Notes under the pieces: generated by a model
What the model saw: only the letters and a program-made list of their open reading frames with translations
Databases searched by the model: none
Told to the model about the DNA's origin: nothing
Position numbers and translations under genes: made by a program
Shown here: piece by piece, positions 44,143 to 54,212 of the stretch
Numbering within the stretch: position 1 is the stretch's first letter
Layout of the letters: each line of letters begins with the position of its first letter
NCBI RefSeq assembly: GCF_947503705.1
Contig: NZ_CANNES010000001.1
Location: 310,001-374,000, forward strand
Length of the DNA stretch: 64,000 nt
Origin: an uncultured Tateyamaria sp.
Lineage (GTDB): Bacteria; Pseudomonadota; Alphaproteobacteria; Rhodobacterales; Rhodobacteraceae
Reading direction: 5' to 3'

Positions 44143-44179
44143 TATAAGGTGCAGTTGATGCTTCAGTTTTGCCCGCTTC

Positions 44180-45460
44180 CTAACCATTTTCGCGCAGAAC
44201 TGCGCCGGCAAGGTAGAGCGATCCGCAAATCAGCACACGCGCTTGCGGGTCTTTGGCCAGAATGGCGGCAAGCGCTTGGGTCACATCTGCGCCTTCTGAC
44301 GCCGCAATGCCAACGTCTCGCGCCGCTTCCGCCGTATCTGAGGCAGAAAGAGTGTTAGCCTCGCCAGGGATCGAAATGCCGGTCAAGCTGGTTGCCACAT
44401 CGGCCAGCGGCGCAAAGTAACCGCGCGCATCCTTGGTGTTCAGCATGCCGCAAATCATGTGCACAGGGCGTTTGGGCAAGCTATGCAGTACAGAAGCCAG
44501 GGCCGCCCCGGCGGCTGGGTTGTGCCCCCCATCCAACCAGAGCTCGGCCCCCGATTGCGCCGCCATTTCAGCCAAGGGCCCGCTGCGCAACCGTTGCATC
44601 CGCGCGGGCCAGACCGCCTTCGTCACTGCCGCCGCGCAAGCCGCCTCGTCACAACCCAAATGCCTCAGGGCCGCAAGCGCCATGCCTGCATTCTGGATCT
44701 GGTGGTCTCCGGGCAAGGCCGGACGTGGCAGGTCCAACAGGCCCGCCTCGTCCTGATAGATCATCCCGTCACGTTCCGGGCTGGCGTGCCAGTGTTGACC
44801 ATAAGCCAGAAGGGGCGCGCCATGTCTGGCGGCTTGCGCCTCGATCACATCCAAACCCGCTTCATCCTGCGGGCCGACGATGCAGGGAACGCGCCGCTTG
44901 ATGATCCCGGCCTTTTCGCCGGCAATGGCCGAAATGGTGTTGCCCAGAAACGCCTCGTGATCCATCGAGACAGGCGTGATAATCGTCAGCGCGGGGGTAT
45001 CGACCACATTGGTTGCGTCAAGCCGCCCTCCCAGGCCGACCTCGAGCAGAGTATAATCCGCGGGCGTCCGGGCAAAGGCGAGGATCGCGGCGCAGGTCGT
45101 AATCTCGAAATAGGTGATGTCACCGCCGCCATTGGCGGCATAGCATTCGTCCAGATAGGCGGTCAGGTCCGGCTCTGAAATCAGCTCTCCGGCCAACCTG
45201 ATCCGTTCGTGAAAGCGTGCAAGGTGCGGCGAGGTATAGGCATGGACACTGTGCCCCGCCGCCTCTAGTCCCGCGCGGATCATGGCCTGGGTTGATCCTT
45301 TACCATTGGTGCCCGCGATGTGGATCACAGGCGGCAGGTCGTTCTGAGGATTGCCCAAAGCATCCAGCAATCGCCACACCCGGTCCAGCGTCAGATCAAT
45401 CACCTTGGGGTGCAGCGCCATCATCCGTGACAGGATGACGTCCGAGGTCGCCGACGTCAT
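44180..45460 (-). CDS. folC: Bifunctional folylpolyglutamate synthase/dihydrofolate synthase
   Basis: A 426-residue ligase adding glutamate to dihydropteroate and folates. The ATP loop AGTNGKGS is at 49-56 with HAYTSPHLARFHERI after it; the Mg and substrate-binding segments LLEVGLGGRLDATNVVD, ITPVSMDHEAFLG and the C-terminal LWLDGGHNPAAG follow. Length is normal. Its ATG overlaps the accD stop by 4 bp, an arrangement (accD-folC) widespread in Proteobacteria. Confidence 0.97.
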   Translation of the reverse strand: MTSATSDVILSRMMALHPKVIDLTLDRVWRLLDALGNPQNDLPPVIHIAGTNGKGSTQAMIRAGLEAAGHSVHAYTSPHLARFHERIRLAGELISEPDLTAYLDECYAANGGGDITYFEITTCAAILAFARTPADYTLLEVGLGGRLDATNVVDTPALTIITPVSMDHEAFLGNTISAIAGEKAGIIKRRVPCIVGPQDEAGLDVIEAQAARHGAPLLAYGQHWHASPERDGMIYQDEAGLLDLPRPALPGDHQIQNAGMALAALRHLGCDEAACAAAVTKAVWPARMQRLRSGPLAEMAAQSGAELWLDGGHNPAAGAALASVLHSLPKRPVHMICGMLNTKDARGYFAPLADVATSLTGISIPGEANTLSASDTAEAARDVGIAASEGADVTQALAAILAKDPQARVLICGSLYLAGAVLRENG

Positions 45461-46386
45461 TCCTGGGGTTTGCCCGGCACGTCCGTTGGCGCATCGGCCA
45501 CCGGATCAGGGGCGGGCAGGTCGCCTTTGACCGCAGGGGGCAGGCCCATCAGCATGCGGATGATGCCGATCAACTCGTCCCGCATCTCGGTTCGGTTTGT
45601 CACCCGGTCCAGCATCCCGTGATCAAGCAGGTATTCGGCCCGCTGGAACCCTTCGGGCAGCTTTTCTCTGATCGTCTGTTCGATGACGCGTGGCCCTGCA
45701 AAGCAGATGAGCGCGTTGGGCTCGGCGATATGCACGTCGCCCAGCATCGCATAGGATGCAGTGACGCCCCCTGTCGTGGGGTGGGTCAGCACGACGATGT
45801 AAGGCAGGTTCGCCTCTTTAAGCATTTGCACCGCCACGGTGGTGCGGGGCATCTGCATCAAGCTTAGAATGCCCTCTTGCATCCGCGCACCGCCAGCGGC
45901 CGAAAACAGCACCAGAGGGCGCTTCAACTTCACCGCTTCTTGGGCCGCCGCAATGATGGCATTGCCCACATACATACCCATGGAACCGGCCATAAAGCTG
46001 AAGTCCTGGGCCGCAGCCACGATGGGCGTGCGCCCGATCTCTCCTGTGGCGACCAACATCGCCTCATCCTCGCCCGTGGCCTTCTGGGCCGCGCGCATGC
46101 GATCAGGATATCGTTTCTGGTCACGAAATTGAAGCGGATCGGCCACGGGTGCAGGCACGGCAACTTGAGTGAACACCCCGCCGTCAAACAAAGCCGTAAA
46201 GCGATCCCGCGGCGTGATCGCCATGTGATGATCGCAGTTGGTGCAGACGTTCAGGTTATCGCTTAGCTCGCGGTGAAACAGCATCGTGCCGCATTCATCA
46301 CATTTGGTCCACAGATTGTCCGGCGTTTCGCGGCGCGAAAAGATCGAGTTGATCCGAGGCCGGACATAGTTGGTGATCCAGTTCAT
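45457..46386 (-). CDS. accD: Acetyl-CoA carboxylase carboxyltransferase subunit beta
   Basis: A 309-residue carboxyltransferase beta subunit of acetyl-CoA carboxylase, the committed step of fatty acid synthesis. The N-terminal zinc ribbon has two CxxC pairs (KCDECGTM and VCTNCDHH). The crotonase-like core has AAGGARMQEGILSLMQM and VLTHPTTGGVTASYA. The C-terminus is extended and proline-rich. I chose ATG at 46386 (MNWITNYVRP), preceded by AGGAAG; the longer frame to 46545 adds unrelated residues. The next gene downstream is folC. Confidence 0.97.
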   Translation of the reverse strand: MNWITNYVRPRINSIFSRRETPDNLWTKCDECGTMLFHRELSDNLNVCTNCDHHMAITPRDRFTALFDGGVFTQVAVPAPVADPLQFRDQKRYPDRMRAAQKATGEDEAMLVATGEIGRTPIVAAAQDFSFMAGSMGMYVGNAIIAAAQEAVKLKRPLVLFSAAGGARMQEGILSLMQMPRTTVAVQMLKEANLPYIVVLTHPTTGGVTASYAMLGDVHIAEPNALICFAGPRVIEQTIREKLPEGFQRAEYLLDHGMLDRVTNRTEMRDELIGIIRMLMGLPPAVKGDLPAPDPVADAPTDVPGKPQE

Positions 46387-46444
46387 GGGGTCTTCCTGCT
46401 GCGCGTTCTTGTGCCCAGATAATCCGCCGGCACCACAAATGCAA

Positions 46445-47350
46445 TCAGGCGCGGATCGCGAGGCGCGCCGCCAGCCAACTGACCACCATGAAACCAAGGC
46501 TGACCGGCAACCATTGCGCCATCTCTGCCTCGTCTCCAAGTCCAAATGGTGTAACGTAAAGGGCCAGGCCCGACATCATGTCCGGGGTGCTGATCACGAC
46601 AATGGCCGACACGTTGTTGAAAAAGTGGATCGCCATCGCCGGGCCCAGTGTGCCGGCCCGCGCCGTCAGGTCCGCCATCAAAAGACCGAACACAGTGGCC
46701 AAGGCCGCAATCGTTACCGCGTTGCTCCCCGCACTGCCCGGGTTGTAATGGGCCAGTCCAAACAACACTGCAGGCACCACCATCCAGATGATCGGTGCGT
46801 TGAACCGGGCTGCCAATTGCTGTTGGATATAGCCGCGAAAAAATATCTCTTCGGCACCGGACTGGATCAGCACAGCCAACAATGCAAAGGGCAACAACAG
46901 AAGCCACGACCCAAACGTCATGTTCTGGCGCATCGGTTCGCCCATGTCGTAAGGGGGCAAGAGCCCAAGCGCGATCAGCAGCACGATCATCGCAAGCCCG
47001 ACAGCCACGAATTGCCGCACGGCACGGCCAAATGGGCCGATCAGCGTCAAGGGCTGTCGCTTGTGCACCATCACACAGACTATTCCCGCCGACACCGCCA
47101 GAAGGCCCAACTGACCCAGAAGGATCAACATCCCGCCCGCCGTCTGCCCGTCGCGGGCGCCCCGTGCCAGCGCCCGAGCGGTATCAGGCTGCATCAAGCC
47201 AAAGAGCGTTCCGAACAGTACCTGCGTCAGGACCAGGAAAATTCCAGCAGCCAGCACGATGCCCAAAACCAGCCGCCACAGTTGGGGGTAAGCCCGCGCC
47301 GGGGCAACAAGCGCCTCGTGTGGACGGTAGTTCATCGACCAACGCATCAT
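46445..47350 (-). CDS. CPBP family intramembrane glutamic endopeptidase
   Basis: A 301-residue membrane protein of the CPBP (CAAX prenyl protease 2/bacteriocin-processing) family with about eight helices. The catalytic motifs are present: SGAEEIFFRGY (EExxxR), FGLAHYN (motif 2 with His) and IHFFNN (motif 3). Substrate unknown; family members process peptides or act as immunity/regulatory proteases. It overlaps the stop of the large ABC-like gene by 4 bp (ATGA), so it is translated with it. Confidence 0.92.
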   Translation of the reverse strand: MMRWSMNYRPHEALVAPARAYPQLWRLVLGIVLAAGIFLVLTQVLFGTLFGLMQPDTARALARGARDGQTAGGMLILLGQLGLLAVSAGIVCVMVHKRQPLTLIGPFGRAVRQFVAVGLAMIVLLIALGLLPPYDMGEPMRQNMTFGSWLLLLPFALLAVLIQSGAEEIFFRGYIQQQLAARFNAPIIWMVVPAVLFGLAHYNPGSAGSNAVTIAALATVFGLLMADLTARAGTLGPAMAIHFFNNVSAIVVISTPDMMSGLALYVTPFGLGDEAEMAQWLPVSLGFMVVSWLAARLAIRA

Positions 47351-50300
47351 GCGTCCAGCGGTGGCTGTGGCGGGCCCTCGTCTTGCGGAATCTGGATATT
47401 GGACCGGCGCAGCAATTCGGCCGCTCCGGTGAGATGGCTCGCCACGGTTTGCAGCAAGCTCATCAGCACGGTCGGGTCGTTTTCCAGAACCGATCGGAAT
47501 TCCTTGGCCCCGATCCGCAGGAACTGGGTTTCGGTGGTTGCGGTCAAATGCAGCTGGCGCGGCTCGTCCAGGATAATCGAAAGGTCACCGATCAACCGCC
47601 CGGGCTCCACCGTTGTAACCGCGCGATCCTGACCATCTTCGGAATCGTAGCTCAGCACTGATTTGCCAGAGACGCACAAATAGGCCGCATCGGCCTTTTC
47701 CTCCATCGAAAAGATGCGTTGGCCAGGTTGGGCGGTGTACCATTGTGCGGCAAAAGCAAGCAGGCGTTGGTTACGGCTGTCGAGCTTTGAGAACAATTCA
47801 GTGCGTGCAATCACGCGCTGTTTGCGGCTCAGGTCGTCGCCTTCTTCGGTATCGTCATCGTTGCGTGTGACACCGTCGATATGGCCGTCCTTGATCTCGA
47901 CAAACAAGTCATAGGCGTCAGGGTTTTCAAAGTTGTCTTCGAGAAAGATCAGCGTGGCGTCAGGCAACAACTCACGCAGCGCGCTGCGGGTACGGCGGCG
48001 CTGTTCGGCCCCGTGGCTGGCCAGGGCCCGGTCCAGCACCAACACATCGGGTCGCTTGATGCCCGCACGCGAAAACGCCGCGCGTTCGTGGAAAATCGTA
48101 GGCAGGTTGGCCCCGCCCAGTCCCGTGCTAATGTCAAAGATCGTCTCGGCAACCAACCGCCGCAGGCCGTTTTCCGTCACCAAGTCAGCCACCAGATCTT
48201 CGATCATATCTTCTTTGGAGCCTGCCACCATCGACACCCGCCCATAGAGCGCATTTTCCACGACCGTCAGACGTGGCAGGTAATTGTCGGGCGTGATTGG
48301 CACAAAAAAGCTGTTTGTTTGTTCGCGCAGCGCGGCCGCACTGGATTTGCGAATTTGGACGATTTCCTTTTTGAAGCTGTCAGGAAAGGCAGGCCCGATC
48401 TGTTCCGCCGTAAAGGCAAAAGGTACCGTCAACAGCAGTGCGAATTCATCATCGGACAGCGCCGCGTCGCCTTTTTCCCGGCGGCGCGCCGAGATATCGA
48501 CCAACTGCTCGTACATCTCTTCTTCGATGTTGAGCGAGGTAAAGAGCGGGTGATTGGTGCCATCCATCCCAAAGGTCTGGTGCAGTGTCTCGATCAGAGT
48601 TTGCGAAATCGCGATGCCCTGTTCGGCCAACCCATGTTCAAACACCAGATTGATAAACCGCCGGTCAGAGGCAAGGCCCTGTTGGCTGATCTCGCGAGAA
48701 GGCGAGGCAAACAAGAGGTTACCGCCCAAGGGCACCGCGGGGTTAAATTCATCCGGGTCAAAGCGGTAGACAACATCGGCCAATTCCGTTTCGCCGAGCC
48801 GTTTTTCGACCTCGGGGCGCAATGCCACGATCGCCTTGGCCAGTTCAGGATGACGTGTGGCATCAATGCGGCTGTTCAGCATGCGGCGGAACATGAATTC
48901 GTCGATGCCCATCGCCTCAACCAGCGAGAACCACCATTTGCGGATGTCATCCACCGATTCCAGGCCCGCAAGCCCCGGATCAATCCAATCGGCGTCCATT
49001 CGATCCAGACTGTTGCCCGACCGTTTTGCCTCATAATCAAAGCGGTCGCGTTTGCCGCGCTCGGCCTCCAACGCTTTGGGCGAGGTCATCAAGGGCATCA
49101 TCAGGTTGCTGCCCAACGTCCCGTCAAAAAGATAGGGCCGCGAATGCGCATAGCCGATCCGCGCTGAAACAACCGCCTGGTGCATTTGCGACAAGTCGTG
49201 CCCCGCCATAGTGACCTTGCCGCGCGTCGGCAGAACCTCGCGGGCCAACAGCTCGGCCAGGGCCGTCCGCTCGGACTGGTTCTTGGATTGGATGGCGACG
49301 CGCGCGCCTTGCGGGATCGTGAGGTCGATCCGGTCAAGCACTGGATTGTTGTCGGCGTTGCGCACTGTCACATTGTCCAGCACGATGTCGCCCCTCAGGT
49401 GAGGCACTTCGTCTGGCATCCCTTCGAACAGCTTTTCGTCGATCATATCGCGCGGGCCGAATTTTTCGGTCACGATTTCCCAACGCAGCGCCATGTCCTG
49501 GGTCTGATTGTAATAGGTCAGCAGCTCCTTCCACGGGCTGGACAGGTCTTTGTAGGCTGCCAGCGCCGCGACCAGCGCACCCACGGTGATGTCGCCACGG
49601 ATCGCCAGATAACCACCCACCGAATAGAAAAAGAACGGCGTGAGTTGTGTGATGAAGTTGTTCAGAAACTTCATAAAGAATTTCTGCTGGTAGATTTTGA
49701 ATCGCAGTTCAAAGATGCGGCCCAAACGATCGGTAAACTGGGCAAGGCGATAGCGCAGGCCGCCATTCGTCCGTAGATCAGAGATGCCAGCCGCGCTCTC
49801 GCCGATCTCTGACGAAAAGGCGCGCACCTCTTTGATCCGGGCCTTGTTCAGCAAGTTGATCCGGCGTTGCAGCATCGGAATGATCCACGCTTGCAGAGGG
49901 ATCAGGGCGATCCCCGCCAACCCGAACCACACCGATTGCAGAAACAGGAAAAAGACGATGATCAGCATCTGACCGGCCTGAAACACGGGCTGGGCCACCA
50001 TATCGCCCATCAGTCCGCCCATTGGCTCGGCCTCTGACGTGACCATGCTGACCAGTTCACCCTGACTGGTCGTGCGGAAATAGTTGCGCGGAAAGCGCAA
50101 CATCCGCGAGATCAGGGTAAAGCGGAACCGCCGCAAGAGCCGTTCGGCCGTAACCCCTTTCATCGTATTCAGGCGCATTTTCAGCAGGCCATGCACCAGT
50201 ACAGAGCCCAGATAGCCAAAGCACAAAGCGAGCAGAAACTGAATCTGCGTCAGCTCAAAACCAAAGACGTCAATCGAGCCACTTTCGGCACCGATCGCAT

Positions 50301-50430
50301 CATTGATGATCCGCTTGGGCAATTCCAGCGTCACAAAAAGGAACGGGAAAGTCACAAGCGTCAGCCCAAGCAGCATCAGCTGATCGCGCTTTGAATGCTT
50401 CCAGATGAAAGCGAAAAGGCTGGAATCCAT
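47347..50430 (-). CDS. ABC-exporter-like protein with degenerate ATPase and cyclic-nucleotide-binding tail
   Basis: A 1027-residue inner-membrane protein. Residues 1-315 form an ABC type-1 exporter domain with six helices. An ABC ATPase domain starts at about 345, but its Walker A reads QSKNQSERT (381-389), without the glycines and Lys. Some 270 residues, mostly helical, are inserted (about 445-715) before LGGAN (771-775) at the signature position. Walker B at 795-801 (DVLVLDR) has Arg where the catalytic Glu belongs. A cyclic-nucleotide-binding domain occupies about 880-1000; its phosphate cassette keeps GDL and Arg958 in GDLSIILDEPRQ. ATG at 50430; the open frame extends upstream, but membrane-domain homology begins here. 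The partner CPBP gene overlaps. ATPase activity seems unlikely. Confidence 0.85.
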   Translation of the reverse strand: MDSSLFAFIWKHSKRDQLMLLGLTLVTFPFLFVTLELPKRIINDAIGAESGSIDVFGFELTQIQFLLALCFGYLGSVLVHGLLKMRLNTMKGVTAERLLRRFRFTLISRMLRFPRNYFRTTSQGELVSMVTSEAEPMGGLMGDMVAQPVFQAGQMLIIVFFLFLQSVWFGLAGIALIPLQAWIIPMLQRRINLLNKARIKEVRAFSSEIGESAAGISDLRTNGGLRYRLAQFTDRLGRIFELRFKIYQQKFFMKFLNNFITQLTPFFFYSVGGYLAIRGDITVGALVAALAAYKDLSSPWKELLTYYNQTQDMALRWEIVTEKFGPRDMIDEKLFEGMPDEVPHLRGDIVLDNVTVRNADNNPVLDRIDLTIPQGARVAIQSKNQSERTALAELLAREVLPTRGKVTMAGHDLSQMHQAVVSARIGYAHSRPYLFDGTLGSNLMMPLMTSPKALEAERGKRDRFDYEAKRSGNSLDRMDADWIDPGLAGLESVDDIRKWWFSLVEAMGIDEFMFRRMLNSRIDATRHPELAKAIVALRPEVEKRLGETELADVVYRFDPDEFNPAVPLGGNLLFASPSREISQQGLASDRRFINLVFEHGLAEQGIAISQTLIETLHQTFGMDGTNHPLFTSLNIEEEMYEQLVDISARRREKGDAALSDDEFALLLTVPFAFTAEQIGPAFPDSFKKEIVQIRKSSAAALREQTNSFFVPITPDNYLPRLTVVENALYGRVSMVAGSKEDMIEDLVADLVTENGLRRLVAETIFDISTGLGGANLPTIFHERAAFSRAGIKRPDVLVLDRALASHGAEQRRRTRSALRELLPDATLIFLEDNFENPDAYDLFVEIKDGHIDGVTRNDDDTEEGDDLSRKQRVIARTELFSKLDSRNQRLLAFAAQWYTAQPGQRIFSMEEKADAAYLCVSGKSVLSYDSEDGQDRAVTTVEPGRLIGDLSIILDEPRQLHLTATTETQFLRIGAKEFRSVLENDPTVLMSLLQTVASHLTGAAELLRRSNIQIPQDEGPPQPPLDA

Positions 50431-50610
50431 GGTCTGTCCTGATCGGCAAGGCCGCCGGTAAATGGCTGCAATCACAACCCGGCCCGCGCCGTTTCGACAA
50501 CCTAGTGCCCGTGATGCCCCATTACAACCGCAGGCAGACCTGTCTGGCGCTTGCAGGTTGGGGGGGCAATGGGTATTCCGGATCGCAACGCTGAAATCCG
50601 GGAGGCCCCA

Positions 50611-52374
50611 ATGCTCACAGGCAAATTCGACAAATCCAAATTGCCCAGCCGTCACGTCACCGAAGGGCCCGCGCGCGCGCCGCACCGGTCCTATTACTAC
50701 GCCATGGGCATGACCGAAGAAGAGATTCACCAGCCACTGGTCGGCGTCGCCACCTGCTGGAACGAGGCGGCCCCCTGTAACATCGCGCTGAACCGTCAGG
50801 CCCAGTCGGTCAAGGTCGGCGTCAAATCCGCTTCTGGCACGCCTCGCGAATTTACCACAATCACCGTCACTGACGGCATCGCCATGGGCCACGAGGGTAT
50901 GCGCTCCTCCCTCGCGTCTCGCGAGGCGATTGCCGATACGGTCGAGCTGACGATGCGCGGCCACTGCTATGACGCCATCGTGGGTTTGGCGGGCTGTGAC
51001 AAATCCCTGCCCGGTATGATGATGGCGATGATCCGCCTGAATGTGCCTTCTGTGTTCCTTTATGGCGGGTCGATCCTGCCCGGTCGCGCCCCTGACGGTG
51101 CGAAAGTCCCTGCCGAATATGTAGATCGCGACCTGACTGTTCAGGACATGTTCGAGGCCGTGGGTCACCAGCAAAACGGCACGATGACCGAGGCCGAGCT
51201 TGAGATCCTCGAACGCGTCGCCTGCCCCTCTGCGGGTGCATGCGGTGGCCAGTTCACCGCCAACACCATGGCTTGCGTGTCCGAGGCCATTGGCCTTGCT
51301 CTGCCCAACTCTGCCGGTGCCCCCGCGCCATATGAGAGCCGTGATGAATATGCCAAGGCATCCGGCGCGGCGGTCATGAACCTGATCGAGAAAAACATCC
51401 GCGCCCGCGACATCTGTACCCGTGAGGCATTCGAGAACGCGGCGCGCATCGTGGCCTGCACAGGTGGGTCCACCAACGCGGGTCTGCATCTGCCTGCCAT
51501 GGCTCATGAGGCAGGCATCGACTTCTTCCTCGAAGACGTTTGCGAGATTTTCCGCGACACGCCTTACTTTGTCGACCTCAAGCCCGGTGGGGCCTATGTC
51601 GCCAAGGACATGTACGAAGTGGGCGGCGTTCCCGTCGTGATGAAGGAATTGCGCAAGGCGGGCCTGATCCATGAGGATTGCATGACAGCCACCGGCTATT
51701 CCATCGGCGAAGAGCTGGACAAAAACACCTTAGAGGCAGATGGCCGAGTCATCTATCCCGTCGAAACGCCCATCACCAAGACCGGCGGCGTTGTGGGTCT
51801 CAAGGGCAATCTTGCTCCTGAAGGCGCCATCGTGAAGGTCGCGGGCATGGAAGCCCAGCATCAGATTTTCACCGGCCCCGCCCGTGTTTTCGAATGCGAA
51901 CAGGACGCTTTTGAGGCCGTTCAAAACCGTACCTACGAGGAAGGCGACGTGTTCGTGATCCGCAACGAAGGCCCTGCGGGCGGTCCCGGCATGCGCGAAA
52001 TGCTGGCCACTACGGCCGCCCTTTCGGGGCAAGGGATGGGCAAGAAGGTGGCTTTGATCACGGATGGTCGTTTCTCCGGCGCGACGCGCGGCTTCTGCGT
52101 GGGTCACGTCGGTCCAGAAGCGGCCCATGGCGGCCCCATTGCCCTGCTGAAAGATGGTGACGTGATCACGCTGAATGCCATCGAAGGGTCCCTGAACGTC
52201 GCCCTCACGGATGAGGAACTGGCCGCGCGCAAAGCCGCCTGGGAAGGTCCCCGCGAAACGCTTTATGGCTCGGGTGCGCTTTGGAAATACGCGCAGCTTG
52301 TAGGCGGCGCTTACAAAGGGGCGGTCACGCATCCCGGCGCCAAGGCCGAGCGCCATGATTACATGGACCTCTAA
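50611..52374 (+). CDS. ilvD: Dihydroxy-acid dehydratase
   Basis: A 587-residue Fe-S dehydratase of branched-chain amino acid (Ile, Val, Leu) and pantothenate synthesis. Cluster and active-site segments include [23 protein letters not shown] and [16 protein letters not shown]; the C-terminal [18 protein letters not shown] has the catalytic Ser region. I chose ATG at 50611, preceded by GGGAGG, over an ATG at 50551. The next gene starts 20 bp inside its 3' end. Confidence 0.97.
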   Translation: MLTGKFDKSKLPSRHVTEGPARAPHRSYYYAMGMTEEEIHQPLVGVATCWNEAAPCNIALNRQAQSVKVGVKSASGTPREFTTITVTDGIAMGHEGMRSSLASREAIADTVELTMRGHCYDAIVGLAGCDKSLPGMMMAMIRLNVPSVFLYGGSILPGRAPDGAKVPAEYVDRDLTVQDMFEAVGHQQNGTMTEAELEILERVACPSAGACGGQFTANTMACVSEAIGLALPNSAGAPAPYESRDEYAKASGAAVMNLIEKNIRARDICTREAFENAARIVACTGGSTNAGLHLPAMAHEAGIDFFLEDVCEIFRDTPYFVDLKPGGAYVAKDMYEVGGVPVVMKELRKAGLIHEDCMTATGYSIGEELDKNTLEADGRVIYPVETPITKTGGVVGLKGNLAPEGAIVKVAGMEAQHQIFTGPARVFECEQDAFEAVQNRTYEEGDVFVIRNEGPAGGPGMREMLATTAALSGQGMGKKVALITDGRFSGATRGFCVGHVGPEAAHGGPIALLKDGDVITLNAIEGSLNVALTDEELAARKAAWEGPRETLYGSGALWKYAQLVGGAYKGAVTHPGAKAERHDYMDL

Positions 52375-52966
52375 GGGTCTAGCGATTGCAGCCTGTCTTG
52401 CCTTGGCAGGCTGCGACGACCTCAGCAACTTGAACCTGAACCTGCCCGGTCAAACCGCCCCACTTGGCTTTGCCGAACTGGCGGGCGGGGCCGTTACAAT
52501 TGTGCCGCCCACAGGGTTCTGCGTTGATCCACGCAGCCTGCGCCAGAATTTTGCGCTCATGGCGCGTTGCGATGTGCTGGGTGGCGAGGGCGGTGCCGGT
52601 CTGCCCGCGGCAGTGATCACCGCGACATCTGTCGCCACGCGAGCCGGCGCAACGATCACGCCGGCCCAAGCAGGGGCAGGATCAGAAACCGTGCTGGAGC
52701 GTCGCGATGCGCCGATCCTGTCGATGATCCGGGTAGAGGGCGCGCCGCCAATTGCAGATGCAAGGAGCGTCTATTGGCGTGGCGCAGGGCAGATAGGAGA
52801 CCACACAATCGGTTTGGCAATCTATCAGGGCAGCAATACCCCCACACTTGGAGGCCTTGCGCCGGAATTGTTGGTGCAAACCATGCAGCGCAGCCAAAAC
52901 CGTTCCGTTGCTAATACGGTGGCCAGACAAGACAATTCTGCAACGTTAGACACGAATCCCGGCTGA
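52355..52966 (+). CDS. Lipoprotein of unknown function
   Basis: A 203-residue protein with a lipoprotein signal ([20 protein letters not shown]; lipobox LAGC, lipidated Cys20). The mature part has an Asn/Leu-rich linker and a domain around [15 protein letters not shown] and [22 protein letters not shown] do not recognise a named family. Its ATG lies 20 bp before the ilvD stop in another frame, so translation is coupled to ilvD. Confidence 0.75.
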   Translation: MITWTSKGLAIAACLALAGCDDLSNLNLNLPGQTAPLGFAELAGGAVTIVPPTGFCVDPRSLRQNFALMARCDVLGGEGGAGLPAAVITATSVATRAGATITPAQAGAGSETVLERRDAPILSMIRVEGAPPIADARSVYWRGAGQIGDHTIGLAIYQGSNTPTLGGLAPELLVQTMQRSQNRSVANTVARQDNSATLDTNPG

Positions 52967-53047
52967 TCAAAGACAATCGCCGGTTTATTTGCGGGAAACC
53001 TTTGCGTTAGATAAAGGGGCCGAACGCATCAGGGCTAAATAGGGCAT

Positions 53048-53821
53048 ATGGCAGGCAAAAAAATCAGTTTCATCGACAAACTTGCGCACCGCCGGGCGAT
53101 GCGCAGGTGGGCCCGTGCTGCGCGCAACGCAAGCGACCTGCCTATGGATGAACTGCGTGCGACGCGCAACTCGGCGCGGCTTTTGCGCAGCCATCTCGAC
53201 CGCCTTGTGCACAAGGCCGACGAACGGCTTGCCCTGCCGGTCATCGGATCAACCAGCTTTGCCCGCCCGCACAATGCCGATTGGGCCTGGCGGCCTGAAC
53301 TTTGGCGTGGCTCACTTGCCACACCCGGCATGTCCTCGGTCGAAACCAAATCCATGCTGGGCAGTGAAATCACCCTGTTCCACGACTGCACCCTTAGTGA
53401 ATTGACCTTGCGCCAATTGCGCAACACCCGCGAAGAAGACTTGGCCCCCTACGGCCTGCGCATGGATGTCTTTCGCTTTGATGGATCTTTCCTGTCGCTG
53501 GTGGTGGACTTGCCCCACGAGGCCGTTGAGGGAATGAGAAAGACGCACCTGATTGGCATGAATGCCATTGTCGAGATGGAAAAACCGCTGGAAATCTTTG
53601 CTCGCCTCAATATTCGCCACGGGCCCAACACTGAACAGATCGTCCGCGAACTGCCCCTGAACGAAAAGGAGGTGAGCGTCGAATTTGACCTCGCCTATTC
53701 CAAGCTTAATGAAAAACGCGTGGACCGGGCATGGATGGACATCATCTTTGAAGGGCCGGAGATGAACCAGGTGACGCTGCGCGATGTAACCTTCTCGCGC
53801 CGCCCGCGCGCCGCACTTTAA
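53048..53821 (+). CDS. Lineage-specific DUF6478-like protein
   Basis: A 257-residue cytoplasmic protein with a basic N-terminus (KLAHRRAMRRWARAARNA) and a beta-rich remainder (SEITLFHDCTLSELTLRQL, FDGSFLSLVVDLPHEAVEGM, EVSVEFDLAYSKLNEKRVDRAWMDIIFEGP). It resembles proteins annotated as DUF6478 in Rhodobacteraceae, though I am only moderately sure of that name. Function unknown. It precedes a 123-residue protein by 16 bp. Confidence 0.65.
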   Translation: MAGKKISFIDKLAHRRAMRRWARAARNASDLPMDELRATRNSARLLRSHLDRLVHKADERLALPVIGSTSFARPHNADWAWRPELWRGSLATPGMSSVETKSMLGSEITLFHDCTLSELTLRQLRNTREEDLAPYGLRMDVFRFDGSFLSLVVDLPHEAVEGMRKTHLIGMNAIVEMEKPLEIFARLNIRHGPNTEQIVRELPLNEKEVSVEFDLAYSKLNEKRVDRAWMDIIFEGPEMNQVTLRDVTFSRRPRAAL

Positions 53822-53837
53822 GGAAAGGACGCCCGCG

Positions 53838-54209
53838 ATGAGCACGCTGACCCTCACCCCGATCAAGATGCGCTATGGCATTTGGCAAGGGTTGATCCAC
53901 CAGACCGGCACCGGCGTACCTCAGATCAAGGTGACTCACCAGAACACCGACATCCCCAACGTGCAACTGACCGAGAATGAGGCCGAAGGGCACTGGTTGC
54001 TGCAGGTGCCGATCCCGCCCGATGCGATTGCCGATGGGGTTCAGGTCTTTGTCATCACCGATGCGGTGGACGACGAAAAGATCGGGCAATTCACCATTAT
54101 TGCAGGCGAGACCTTGGGCGACGATATCCGGGCCGAGGTTGAGCTTTTGCGGGCCGAGTTGGACATGCTCAAGCGCGCCTTTCGCCGCCATTGTGTTGAA
54201 ACCAGCTAG
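53838..54209 (+). CDS. Small protein of unknown function with C-terminal coiled coil
   Basis: A 123-residue protein. A beta-rich N-terminal part (KMRYGIWQGLIHQTG to FTIIAGETLGDDI) is followed by a short helix with heptad-like Leu (AEVELLRAELDMLKRAFRRH), likely an oligomerisation segment. I do not recognise a family. It lies 16 bp after the DUF6478-like gene, so the two probably work together. Its ATG follows AAGGA. Confidence 0.68.
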   Translation: MSTLTLTPIKMRYGIWQGLIHQTGTGVPQIKVTHQNTDIPNVQLTENEAEGHWLLQVPIPPDAIADGVQVFVITDAVDDEKIGQFTIIAGETLGDDIRAEVELLRAELDMLKRAFRRHCVETS

Positions 54210-54212
54210 GTC

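Noticed and set aside
46370-47661. Long plus-strand frames (about 420 and 259 residues) opposite the CPBP protease gene
   Set aside because: Composition is Arg/Gln/His-rich shadow sequence; the minus-strand gene has clear protease motifs and membrane helices.
47881-49167. A 428-residue plus-strand frame opposite the ABC/cNMP gene
   Set aside because: No recognisable domain; the minus strand encodes a full membrane and cNMP protein in this region.
50431-51672. N-terminal extension of the ABC/cNMP protein to 1441 residues
   Set aside because: The extra 414 residues run antisense through ilvD and resemble shadow sequence; the membrane domain begins at 50430.
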